Positions 14,945 through 22,156 of a stretch of 23,799 bases of DNA are shown here, piece by piece. Position 1 is the first letter of the stretch; every line of letters begins with the position of its first letter. The notes below the pieces were generated by a model. It was not told the origin of the DNA, did no database searches, and was given only the letters and a program-made list of their open reading frames with translations. Both the position numbers and the translations under genes were made by a program. Source of the stretch: Brevundimonas sp. UBA7534 (lineage in GTDB: Bacteria; Pseudomonadota; Alphaproteobacteria; Caulobacterales; Caulobacteraceae); NCBI RefSeq assembly GCF_002479325.1, contig NZ_DLMO01000175.1:1-23799 (forward strand), written 5' to 3'.

Positions 14945-14982
14945 AATCCCCGCGTGGGCCCTCAGCCCACGCGGGGATTTTT
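14945..14982 (+). terminator. Strong intrinsic terminator overlapping the convergent gene's 3' end
   Basis: A perfect 15-bp stem: AATCCCCGCGTGGGC (14945-14959), loop CCTCA, GCCCACGCGGGGATT (14965-14979), then TTT, so five Ts close the hairpin in the plus direction. It ends the lipoprotein transcript. The loop contains the TGA of the convergent DUF6065 gene, and the right arm encodes that protein's last residues (NPRVG). On the minus strand no T-run follows, so it should act mainly in one direction. Confidence 0.9.
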
Positions 14983-15729
14983 CAGACGGCGCTTGTTGAT
15001 GTGGCTGGCCGGCGCCGCGCCCAGATCCTCGGGCAGTTCACCCTTGAAGTAGAAGCGCTGCCACGCCTCCTTGGCCGCGTCCGGGTCTCCGCCCGCCAGT
15101 CGCTGGTTGAAGTCGGTGCGGGCGCGGTTCCAGGCCTCGAACTGGCCGTGCATGGTCGGGTTGGACTCCAGCGTGCGGATCACCGGCTGGAACTGCTCGA
15201 CCTTCTTGTGCTCGATCAGATTGATGAAGCAGAAGGGCTCGCCCTTCTCGAACCGCACCCGGCCCGGCCGCGTGAATATCCAGTTCATGGTGAAGGGAAA
15301 CGGCAGCCAGTCCGTCTCGATCAGGCCGACCAGCGGCTGGATGCCGTCCTTCACATGGTTGGGCGATCCCGAGCACATCATCCCCCAACCGGGCGGCGTG
15401 CGGAACAGGTACTGCGGATGCATCGTCAGGACCCCGCGCGAGAAGTGCGAGGTGACGAAATGCTTCATGTCGTGCTGCGGCCGGTCGGGCGTGATGACGA
15501 TGTCGGCCTGCGACGGCCCGCCGTTCCACTCCGCCGCGAAACCGAACGGGCACAGGATTTCCCAGCCCGTGGTGTTGGCCATGTTCAGCGGAAGGCAGCG
15601 ATAGGGGTGGCGGCTGGCGAAGGCGTCCATCCAGTCGCGCGACTGGCGACCGGGCACCAGATCGGGCGGCCGGGCCGTCATCGGATAGCATTCCAGTTCC
15701 AGCGGGCGCGTCTGCACGGTATCGACCAT
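14962..15729 (-). CDS. DUF6065 family protein
   Basis: 255 residues from ATG 15729, preceded by AGGGAAG. The protein is soluble, with many aromatic residues. Recognisable blocks are HPYRCLPLNMANTTGWEILC, FTSEWNG-like AAEWNGG, SHFSRGVLTMHPQYLFRTPP, LVGLIETDWLPFPFTMNW and RFEKGEPFCFINLIEHKKVE, which I associate with DUF6065. The reaction is unknown. The gene is divergent from the prolyl-tRNA editing gene with only 38 bases between starts, and convergent with the lipoprotein. Its C-terminal codons form part of the terminator stem described separately. Confidence 0.85.
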   Translation of the reverse strand: MVDTVQTRPLELECYPMTARPPDLVPGRQSRDWMDAFASRHPYRCLPLNMANTTGWEILCPFGFAAEWNGGPSQADIVITPDRPQHDMKHFVTSHFSRGVLTMHPQYLFRTPPGWGMMCSGSPNHVKDGIQPLVGLIETDWLPFPFTMNWIFTRPGRVRFEKGEPFCFINLIEHKKVEQFQPVIRTLESNPTMHGQFEAWNRARTDFNQRLAGGDPDAAKEAWQRFYFKGELPEDLGAAPASHINKRRLKNPRVG

Positions 15730-15767
15730 GGAAACTTCCCTATCGCGACGTTCCCGGCCGCTCAACC

Positions 15768-16283
15768 ATGACCGCTTCCCCGCCCTTCGACCGCGACCGC
15801 CTGCTGGCCTGGATGGCCGAGCGCGAGATCGCGCACACGACCCACGACCACCCCGCCGTCTTCCGCGTGGAGGAGGGTCTGGAGATGAAGGCCGCCCTGC
15901 CCGGCGCCCACACCAAGAACCTGTTCCTGAAGGACAAGAAGGGCCGGCTGTGGCTGATCTCGGCGCAACAGGACACGATCATCGACCTGAAGCGCGCGCC
16001 CGCCGTCATCGGTTCGGACCGGCTGTCGTTCGGAAACGAAGCCTTGATGTGGGAGACTTTGGGTGTGCGACCCGGCTCGGTCACGGCGCTGGGCCTGATC
16101 AATGACCTTGAGCGCCGAGTCACTTTCGTGCTGGACCGTCGGCTGTGGGAGGCAGACATCGTCAACTTCCACCCGCTGACGAACACGGCGACCACGGCGC
16201 TGGACCAGGCGACGTTCCGCCGGGTCACGGCCCTGTTGGAGCGGGAGCCGATCCTGGTGGATTTCGCGACGATGGCGGAATGA
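15768..16283 (+). CDS. prdX: Prolyl-tRNA editing (YbaK/ProX-type) deacylase
   Basis: 171-residue free-standing editing domain of the YbaK/INS superfamily. These proteins hydrolyse mischarged tRNA, typically Ala-tRNA(Pro), in trans. Lys50 in GAHTKNLFLKDKKGRLWLI is the conserved lysine of the family. Other matching blocks are HDHPAVFRVEEGLEM, DLKRAPAVIGSDRLSF, GVRPGSVTALGLIND and VNFHPLTNTATTAL. The PrdX/ProXp-ala type is favoured over YbaK (Cys-tRNA) by these strings. Alphaproteobacterial prolyl-tRNA synthetases commonly lack the internal editing domain, which explains the need for a separate enzyme. The symbol prdX is by similarity. Confidence 0.88.
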   Translation: MTASPPFDRDRLLAWMAEREIAHTTHDHPAVFRVEEGLEMKAALPGAHTKNLFLKDKKGRLWLISAQQDTIIDLKRAPAVIGSDRLSFGNEALMWETLGVRPGSVTALGLINDLERRVTFVLDRRLWEADIVNFHPLTNTATTALDQATFRRVTALLEREPILVDFATMAE

Positions 16284-16399
16284 TGCGGCGGATGGCGCGC
16301 CGCCTCGGCGCCTGATAATGGCGACCTTCAAGCTGTGCCTTGCCGACGACGAAACCGGTCGGCGGCAGGGTGTCATCCATTGGCTTCATGGAAACCGTC

Positions 16400-16537
16400 A
16401 TGCGCAAGATCGTCGTCCTGTCCCTCGTCGCCGCCGCCCTGGCGGTTTCGGCCTGCAACACCATCTCGGGCATCGGCCGCGACGTCTCGGCCGCCGGGTC
16501 GGCCGTCAGCCAGAGCGCCGAACAGGCCAAGCGCTGA
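16400..16537 (+). CDS. Entericidin-like small lipoprotein
   Basis: 45 residues from ATG 16400: basic start MRK, hydrophobic stretch, lipobox AVSAC (Cys19), then the entericidin-type tail NTISGIGRDVSAAGSAVSQS. Entericidin A/B lipoproteins are envelope peptides of uncertain role. Upstream in-frame ATGs at 16388 and 16340 would add residues before the signal peptide and look unlikely. Confidence 0.85.
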   Translation: MRKIVVLSLVAAALAVSACNTISGIGRDVSAAGSAVSQSAEQAKR

Positions 16538-16567
16538 CCGGCGCCAGGCGAACGGATTCTCGTTTCT

Positions 16568-16594
16568 GTCGTCACCCGGTGCTAGCGTGACGAC
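16568..16594. repeat. 8-bp inverted repeat upstream of the YidB-like gene
   Basis: GTCGTCAC (16568-16575) and GTGACGAC (16587-16594), perfect complements with an 11-base loop, lie between the entericidin-like gene and the YidB-like gene. No T-run follows. It could be a weak terminator or an operator; nothing else supports either. Confidence 0.35.
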
Positions 16595-16614
16595 CTGGGC
16601 ATGGGAGACGGACG

Positions 16615-17007
16615 ATGGGTTTTCTCGACACGGTGCTGAACGGCCTGGGCGATGACGCGGCTGGCGGCCTGGGCGATCTGCTCAAGACCCAGGGCGGGGT
16701 CGGCGGACTGGCGGAAAAGTTCGGCCAGGCGGGGCTGGGGGATGTGGTGGGCTCCTGGATCGGCAAGGGCGCCAACGCCGGAATTTCGGCCGAGCAGATC
16801 GCCGCCGTCCTGGGCTCCGGCCCGCTAGCCGACTTCGCGCAGAAGCTGGGCGTCTCGCCGCAGCAGGCCAGCGAAACCCTTGCCGGCCTGTTGCCCGAGG
16901 CCATCGACCGCCTTACCCCGGGCGGTCAGGTCGATGGGGCCGACGACCTGCTGGCCAAGCTGCCCGGCGGGGTGGGCGACATGATCGGCGGTTTCTTCAA
17001 GCGCTGA
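16615..17007 (+). CDS. YidB family (DUF937) protein
   Basis: 130-residue Gly/Leu-rich protein with the YidB/DUF937 layout: MGFLDTVLNGLGDDAAGGLG, GLAEKFGQAGLGDVVGSWIG, then ISAEQIAAVLGSGPLADFAQKLG and an Ala-rich helix ending LLPEAIDRLTPGGQ. No signal peptide is visible. GGAGAC precedes the ATG. The function of the family is not established. It is convergent with ampG, with four bases between the two coding sequences. Confidence 0.9.
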   Translation: MGFLDTVLNGLGDDAAGGLGDLLKTQGGVGGLAEKFGQAGLGDVVGSWIGKGANAGISAEQIAAVLGSGPLADFAQKLGVSPQQASETLAGLLPEAIDRLTPGGQVDGADDLLAKLPGGVGDMIGGFFKR

Positions 17008-17011
17008 GGCG

Positions 17012-18778
17012 TCAGGAGGGCTGGCCCTCGGTCGCGGCGACGGCGGGGTCCTCCGCTTCCGGCGCTCGGCCGGCCTGGAGCCGCGTCTGCTTGGCGGCGA
17101 CGATGAAGGCCAGCACGATCCCGAACACGCCGATGGCGGTCGAATACAGGAAGAAGACGACATAACCCGCGCCGAGGGCGGCCGGCGTCACCCCGCTGGT
17201 CGCCGCGCCGGCCGCCAGCGAACCTTCGGGCAGGCGGGCGAACAGTCCCCTGAAGACGGCGAACGGCCCCGACCCTTCCGCCGCGCGGGCCGACGCCTCG
17301 ATGATGCGCCCGGACTGGGAGGCGATCAGCTTGCCGGGCAATGCGTAAAGCGAGCTGAACAGGGCGTATTGCGTCGCGGTGAAGCCGATCGAGGTCAGGC
17401 TGGACATATAGGCGATCAGGGCCGTGCCGGCGTAGCCGGTGGCGCTGTTGTCGATCCCGATGGCGACCGTCAGGGCGGGCAGGCTGGGGCCCTGCGTCGC
17501 CAGCCAGGCGAAGACCAGGTTCGACACCGGGCTCATGAAGGCGCCGATGACCATGGTGCGTATCAGGCCCAGCTTCGCCACCGACCAGCCGCCGATAAAC
17601 ACGCCCAGCGTGGTCATGATCACGCCGAACACCTTTCGAACCTCCGCCAGTTCGGTCTTGGTGAACCCCAGGTCCAGGTAGAAGGGATTCATGATGTTCA
17701 GCACGAAGTCGGCCAGGCGATAGACGCAGATCAGCGCCAGGATCAGCGTCGCCACCCCGGCGAACCGCTTGTAGAAATCCGCCAGGGGCTGGCCGAACGA
17801 GCCCGCCAGATAGGCGCCGGGCCGCGTCTTGACCCTTGGCAGCGGCCAGCAGGCCAGGACCAGCACGGCCAGACCGATGAACACCGCCGCGACCTGCAGA
17901 TAGACGCCTTCCGGCCGCGCGTCCCAGGCGCCGGCGACGGCGGCCTTGCCCTCCGCGCCAAGGCCGAACAGGCCAAGCAGCGTGTTCAGAGTGAGGGGCT
18001 GGCCCGTCAGGCCGGCGCCCATGATCATGGCGGCGGCGACGATGATCAGCAGTCGCACGATCCATTCCAGCCCCTCCAGTGCGGGCCGCGACGGCACGTC
18101 GCCGACTGGAATGGCGCGGATCGCATGCGCCTTCTCGCGGGGCGCGAACAGGACGCCGGCGATGCCGACCCCCATCAGAGCGGCCATCACGGCGTAGGAC
18201 AGATTCCAGTTGTAAAGATCGGCCAGAACCAGCGGCACGGCGCCCGCCACGATCATGGCGACGCGATAGCCCATCTGATAGGCGGCGGCCATGGCGCCGT
18301 GGCGGCTGTCGTCGGCCGCCTCGATCCGCCAGGCGTCGATGACGATGTCCTGGGTCGCGCCGAAGAAACCGACCAGGGCGGCGAAGCCGGCGATGGCGAT
18401 CAGGGCGTTGGAGGGATTGAGGCTGGAGATCGACCACAGGCCGAACACGATCACGCCTTGCGTCACCAGCATCCAGGCCCGGCGATGACCCAAAAGCGGC
18501 GTCAGCAGCGGCACGGCCGTCCGGTCGATCAGCGGCGCCCAGACGAACTTCAGAGAATAGGACAGGGTGGCCAGGGCGAAGAAGCCGATCACCTCCAACG
18601 TCTGACCGCTTTCCCGCAGCCACGCCGACAAGGTGTCGAAGATCAGAAGGTTCGGAAGGCCCGCCGAAAACCCCAACAGCAGCATGATGAACACCCGCCG
18701 CTCGCCATAGACGGCCAGGCCGCCCAGACGTCCGGCGGGCTTTCCCTGGGCGGGGACGGGGCTGCTGTTGGTCATCAT
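17012..18778 (-). CDS. ampG: AmpG-like muropeptide permease (MFS)
   Basis: 588-residue inner-membrane transporter of the major facilitator superfamily. The N-terminal AmpG pattern is clear: FSAGLPNLLIFDTLSAWLRE, GFFALATLSYSLKFVWAPLIDR and GHRRAWMLVTQ. Next comes ATQDIVIDAWRIE, with the DAWR block typical of AmpG, and about 12-14 hydrophobic segments. AmpG imports anhydro-muropeptides for cell-wall recycling and in many species is needed for beta-lactamase induction. The E. coli protein is about 490 residues, so this one has extra C-terminal sequence. Tandem ATGs lie at 18778 and 18775 after GCGGAG. It follows the shkA-like kinase gene on the same strand after 37 bases, a pairing I recall from Caulobacter. 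Confidence 0.88.
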   Translation of the reverse strand: MMTNSSPVPAQGKPAGRLGGLAVYGERRVFIMLLLGFSAGLPNLLIFDTLSAWLRESGQTLEVIGFFALATLSYSLKFVWAPLIDRTAVPLLTPLLGHRRAWMLVTQGVIVFGLWSISSLNPSNALIAIAGFAALVGFFGATQDIVIDAWRIEAADDSRHGAMAAAYQMGYRVAMIVAGAVPLVLADLYNWNLSYAVMAALMGVGIAGVLFAPREKAHAIRAIPVGDVPSRPALEGLEWIVRLLIIVAAAMIMGAGLTGQPLTLNTLLGLFGLGAEGKAAVAGAWDARPEGVYLQVAAVFIGLAVLVLACWPLPRVKTRPGAYLAGSFGQPLADFYKRFAGVATLILALICVYRLADFVLNIMNPFYLDLGFTKTELAEVRKVFGVIMTTLGVFIGGWSVAKLGLIRTMVIGAFMSPVSNLVFAWLATQGPSLPALTVAIGIDNSATGYAGTALIAYMSSLTSIGFTATQYALFSSLYALPGKLIASQSGRIIEASARAAEGSGPFAVFRGLFARLPEGSLAAGAATSGVTPAALGAGYVVFFLYSTAIGVFGIVLAFIVAAKQTRLQAGRAPEAEDPAVAATEGQPS

Positions 18779-18815
18779 ACGCTCCGCGAGACGACCGGAG
18801 CGCGGGCGCCTGAAC

Positions 18816-20330
18816 TCAGGCGACCTTGGCGCGGTTGGCGCGGTTCGTCCAGCGGGTCAGGGCGGCGCGCAGCGCCTCGGGGTCCAGGGGCTTGACCAGG
18901 TGGTCGTTCATCCCCGCCTCCAGGCACAGGCGGCGGTCCTCGGCGAAGGCGTTGGCGGTCAGGGCCAGGATGGGCGTGGCGTCGCCCGTGGCGCGGATGG
19001 CGCGCGCGGCGGCCGGGCCGTCCATGCCCGGCATCCGCATGTCCATGAAGACCAGATCGTAGCGCGCCCGCTTCAGGGCGGCGACGGCCTCGTCGCCGGT
19101 GGCGGCGGTCTCGACGGTGCAGCCCTCGCGGCGCAGCAGGGTGCGGGCCAGAAGGGCGCCGACGGGATTGTCCTCGACCAGCAGGATGCGGGTTCCGGCG
19201 AAACGGGCGGGGGCGACACGGTCGTCCTCGGGCGCGGGCGTGGAGGCCTGGGCGGGCGCGGCGCCGGCGGCGGCCAGGACCCGCTCGGCCAGGGAGGCGC
19301 GGCGCAGGGGCTTGATCAGATAGCCCTGATAGCCCGCGCCGCGATAGCGGGCGATCAGGTCGCGGTCGGCGGGACGCAGCAGGATCACGGCGCGCCGGCC
19401 GGTCGGGGCGGCGACGATCCCTCCGGCCTCGGCCAGGGCGTGGTCGACCAGGATCACCGGGGCGTCCGGGTCGATGCGCCCTCCTGCGGCCTCGATCTGG
19501 GCGGCGGCGGCGCCGGCGACGAACGGGTCGGGAGAACACATCGCCACGGCCTGTCCTTCCAGCGGCCGACCGCGATCCACGGCCACGGCCTCGAACGAGG
19601 CGGTCAGGCGAAAGCGCGCGCCGTGGCCGTCGGGCCGGTCCTCGACCGCGACCGATCCGCCCATCGCCTCGGCCAGGCGGCGCACCACGGCCAGGCCCAG
19701 GCCGGCGCCGTCGAAGCGGGCGGCGTCGGAGGAATCGACGTGGCCGAACTCCTCGAAGATGCGCGCGCGCGCCTCGGCCGGGACGCCCGGCCCGGTGTCG
19801 TCGACGACGAAGGCCAGCAGCGGGCGAAGGGCGGTTCCTCCGGCGCGTTCCACGCCGATGCGGACGCCGCCGGCGGCGGTGAACTTGACCGCGTTTCCGG
19901 CCAGGTTGAACAGCACCTGGCGCAGCCGCCCCTCGTCGGCGACGATGTCGGGAACATCGGCGGCGACGGACCAGGCGATCTCCAGCCCCTTTTCGTGGGC
20001 GCGGGCGCTGAGCAGTTCGGCGACGCCGCGCACCAACCCCTCGACGTCCACCGGCGCCAGGTCGAACTCCAGCTTGCCGGCCTCCAGCCGGGCGTAGTCG
20101 AGCAGGTCGTTGACCAGGCCCAGCAGGTGCTCGGCCGACTGGCGCGCTGTCTCGGCATAGGCGCGCTGGGCGCCGTCCAGACGGGTGCGCTGCAACAGGT
20201 TGATCATGCCGATCACCCCGTTGAGCGGCGTACGCATCTCGTGGCTCATCAGGCGCAGGAACTGCTGCGCCGGATCGACGGCGGGCGCGTTCGGGTCTTG
20301 GGTGTCTTTGCTCGCCGCGCGTCGCGCCAT
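18816..20330 (-). CDS. shkA: Hybrid histidine kinase, probable ShkA orthologue
   Basis: 504 residues from ATG 20330, which has GGAGG five bases upstream; a GTG at 20342 is the longer alternative. Domains in order: DHp with phospho-accepting His30 in LRLMSHEMRTPLNGVIGM; CA domain (N-box around NLAGNAVKF at ~143-151, DDTGPG at 177-182, GAGLGL at 208-213); a degenerate receiver (~255-355) whose first acidic pocket reads CSPD; a linker with Asp369-Asp370-Arg371; and a C-terminal receiver with Asp430 (LVFMDMRMPGMDG), Thr458 and Lys480. There is no membrane segment or PAS domain. This matches Caulobacter ShkA, in which c-di-GMP binds the pseudoreceiver (Rec1) and releases autoinhibition so that phosphate flows through ShpA to TacA. 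The YLIKPLRR segment lies where I recall the c-di-GMP contacts. Orthology is inferred from architecture and motif positions. Confidence 0.85.
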   Translation of the reverse strand: MARRAASKDTQDPNAPAVDPAQQFLRLMSHEMRTPLNGVIGMINLLQRTRLDGAQRAYAETARQSAEHLLGLVNDLLDYARLEAGKLEFDLAPVDVEGLVRGVAELLSARAHEKGLEIAWSVAADVPDIVADEGRLRQVLFNLAGNAVKFTAAGGVRIGVERAGGTALRPLLAFVVDDTGPGVPAEARARIFEEFGHVDSSDAARFDGAGLGLAVVRRLAEAMGGSVAVEDRPDGHGARFRLTASFEAVAVDRGRPLEGQAVAMCSPDPFVAGAAAAQIEAAGGRIDPDAPVILVDHALAEAGGIVAAPTGRRAVILLRPADRDLIARYRGAGYQGYLIKPLRRASLAERVLAAAGAAPAQASTPAPEDDRVAPARFAGTRILLVEDNPVGALLARTLLRREGCTVETAATGDEAVAALKRARYDLVFMDMRMPGMDGPAAARAIRATGDATPILALTANAFAEDRRLCLEAGMNDHLVKPLDPEALRAALTRWTNRANRAKVA

Positions 20331-20384
20331 GATCGCCTCCACAGGCCACCGACCTAGCGCACAGGCGTTAAAATCCCCTGCCGT

Positions 20385-21092
20385 TCACGAAGAGAGGAAC
20401 GCCGCCTGGCCCCCGCCACCCTCACGCAGGCCGAAGGGCGCATCGCCGCGATGCGTGGTGCGCCGGTCGAAGTCCGCCTGGGCGCCCACCGTGGCGCGGC
20501 GATAGATCAGGGCTTCGGCGATGTGGCGGCGAAGCACGCCGGTCGATCCGTCCAGGTCGGCGATGGTGCGCGCCAGGCGCAGGGTCCGGGTCCAGCCGCG
20601 CGCGGTCAGGCCGCCCGCTTCGCCTGCCCGCATGAGCAGCATGCGCCCCGCCTCGTCCGGCGTGGCGAAGCGATCCAGCGTCTCGCCGCCGGCCCTGGCG
20701 TTCAGGCCCTGGGAGGCGTCCAGACCGGCTTCACGCGCGCGGTCCTCCTGTGCGGCGCGGGCGGCGGCGACGCGCGCCTTGGCCTCGGCCGTGCCCTCGG
20801 AGGGCGGAGGCAGGGCCATGTCGGCGGCGGTGACGGGCGGCGTCTCCACCGTCAGGTCGATGCGGTCGAACATCGGGCCCGAGATGCGGTTCTGATAGTC
20901 GCGCTGGCACCGGGGCGCCTTGCCGCAGGCGCCGCGTCCGGCCCCGCCCAGGCCGCAGCGGCAGGGGTTCATCGCCGCCACCAGCTGGAATCGGGCTGGA
21001 TAGCGGACATGGGCGTTGGCGCGGGCCACCACGATCTCGCCCGTCTCCAGCGGCTGGCGCAGGGAGTCCAAGGCCTGGGCGGAATACTCCGC
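20385..21092 (-). pseudogene. comM: YifB/ComM AAA+ ATPase, C-terminal half only (interrupted)
   Basis: The C-terminal ~235 residues of a YifB/ComM-type Mg-chelatase-like ATPase, normally ~510 residues. Homology starts abruptly at EYSAQALDSLRQPLETGE, the helix after the Walker B motif, whose usual DELP is missing. It continues through VAAMNPCRCG, the Cys cluster (CGKAPRCQRDYQNRISGP), MFDRIDL and the C-terminal helical domain (LNARAGGETLDRFATP, LTARGWTRTLRLARTIADLD), ending at TGA 20385. Upstream of ~21092 the frame enters unrelated sequence and meets a stop at 21144-21146, so there is no Walker A or N-terminal domain. An internal TTG at 21071 could start a fragment, but it could not be an active ATPase. 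ComM promotes branch migration during natural transformation in other bacteria. The N-terminal half may lie beyond the window, across the island. Confidence 0.88.
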
Positions 21093-21111
21093 TGTTATGG
21101 CGCAAACACAC

Positions 21112-21139
21112 CTAACGGTTTGAGACGCATCTAACTGTT
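21112..21139 (+). repeat. Subterminal short direct repeats at the island end
   Basis: CTAACGGTT (21112-21120) and CTAACTGTT (21131-21139) differ at one base and start 19 bases apart, within 50 bases of the comM breakpoint. Regularly spaced ~20-bp repeats near the ends are typical transposase-binding sites of Tn7/Tn5053-like elements. Two copies are too few to be sure. Confidence 0.4.
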
Positions 21140-21156
21140 CTTGCTACGTTCTTTTC

Positions 21157-21594
21157 ATGGAACAGAAGCCCGAACGCCCCAACACCGTCGCCGGTCTGAT
21201 CGAGAAGCGCACCGAACTGGCCGGGATGCTGAAGCATCTGCGCGCCGAAGAGCGGAAGGTGATCTGCGATCTTGATCACATCGACGCCGCGATCCGTCTG
21301 TTCGATCCAAACGCCGACCCCACACGCATCATCCGCTACCCGACGAAGCATCGCGCCAAAAAGGGCGAGGTCGTCCGTTTGGTAGTGAGGCTGCTGAAAG
21401 CGGCCGACCACCCACTGACAGCGCTCGACATCGTTCATGAACAGATCAAACTGCGTGGGCTGAAGGCAGACGATGCCACCGTGGTCCTCATGAGGAAGCG
21501 CATCGGGGCCTGCCTGACCAAGCTGAAAGCTGACGGCTATGTCCGCGTCGTGCCGCTGCCGGGGCTGTATCAAGGCTGGGAGATCGCACGATGA
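21157..21594 (+). CDS. Island hypothetical protein with coiled coil and winged-helix-like C-terminus
   Basis: 145 residues. Residues ~10-48 (IEKRTELAGMLKHLRAEERK, ending in DHIDAAIRLFDP) form a heptad-like coiled coil. Residues ~70-142 look like a small winged helix (EVVRLVVRLLKAADHPLTAL, then KRIGACLTKLKADGYVRVV, ending GWEI), suggesting a DNA-binding protein. Similar proteins with the IRLFDP motif are, as I recall, frequent in alphaproteobacterial mobile DNA, with no assigned function. No Shine-Dalgarno precedes the ATG. It is the first gene after the inferred island end, and its stop overlaps the next gene's start by four bases (ATGA). Confidence 0.78.
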   Translation: MEQKPERPNTVAGLIEKRTELAGMLKHLRAEERKVICDLDHIDAAIRLFDPNADPTRIIRYPTKHRAKKGEVVRLVVRLLKAADHPLTALDIVHEQIKLRGLKADDATVVLMRKRIGACLTKLKADGYVRVVPLPGLYQGWEIAR

Positions 21595-21773
21595 TCCCTC
21601 GTTTCAAGTCTGGTCCGATCCGCTTTACCCGTGGCCGGCGCTTCTACGAGGTCGCGCACGCCTACGACGGCAAAGGCTTCATTGGCCTGTGCGACGGCCG
21701 TATCATTGCTACGGCACCGGACCCGGCGGCGGTCGCTAGGGCGATGATCAAGACGGCGGGCTGGCAGCGCTAA
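21591..21773 (+). CDS. Small island hypothetical protein
   Basis: 60 residues, basic (MIPRFKSGPIRFTRGRRFYE). Its ATG overlaps the preceding stop (ATGA), so it is probably translationally coupled to the gene before it. The sequence reads like a small beta-rich domain followed by one helix (PDPAAVARAMIKTAGW). The family is not recognised and no signal peptide is seen. The four-base overlap and sensible codon use are the main support for a real gene. Confidence 0.65.
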   Translation: MIPRFKSGPIRFTRGRRFYEVAHAYDGKGFIGLCDGRIIATAPDPAAVARAMIKTAGWQR

Positions 21774-21778
21774 CCGTA

Positions 21779-22156
21779 ATGTATCCGCCGCTTAAAAATG
21801 GCCTTGCCCACCACTTCTCTGCCCCCGACTTTATCCCAGGCGGACAGACCGTCTACGTCGGCGTCCGCCCCCTCGACGATGGCTGGGTCATCGCCGTGGT
21901 CAGAATCGACGACTGCGCCGATGAGGCGGAAGCGGTCTGGCTTGGGTCACGCATCCGCACTGATATGCTCGCGCACATGCGCTTCACCAACCAAGAGGAC
22001 GTGCCCCTCGAAGCCGTCGATGTCGAGCAGGGAGTGCCTGTTGGCGGCAGTGCCTGGAGCGTCGCAGTATATGTCACACTCAGTTCAATGCGGGAGGCCG
22101 AGACGATGGTTGCCTTCCTGACCGCCTACGCAGAACCGGGTCTGTATCAGGAATGA
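21779..22156 (+). CDS. Island hypothetical protein
   Basis: 125 residues, acidic, five bases after the previous stop, completing a compact three-gene unit. It appears to be a small soluble alpha/beta protein: beta strands around QTVYVGVRPLDDGWVIAVVR and WSVAVYVTLSS, with helices at CADEAEAVWLGSRIRTDML and MREAETMVAFLTAYAEP. There is no signal peptide, membrane segment or catalytic motif. The family is not recognised. A non-coding stretch of 284 bases follows. Confidence 0.65.
   Translation: MYPPLKNGLAHHFSAPDFIPGGQTVYVGVRPLDDGWVIAVVRIDDCADEAEAVWLGSRIRTDMLAHMRFTNQEDVPLEAVDVEQGVPVGGSAWSVAVYVTLSSMREAETMVAFLTAYAEPGLYQE

Noticed and set aside
17369..18895. Open frame of 508 codons on the plus strand opposite ampG
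   Set aside because: The hydrophobic AmpG pattern is on the minus strand, and the plus-strand product is Gln/His/Gly-rich shadow sequence.
18768..20357. Open frame of 529 codons opposite shkA
   Set aside because: All histidine kinase motifs are on the other strand.
20331..20384. Sigma-73 promoter for shkA (TTAACGC with GCTAGGTC)
   Set aside because: The two boxes are only about 6 bases apart, while the consensus needs 10-14.
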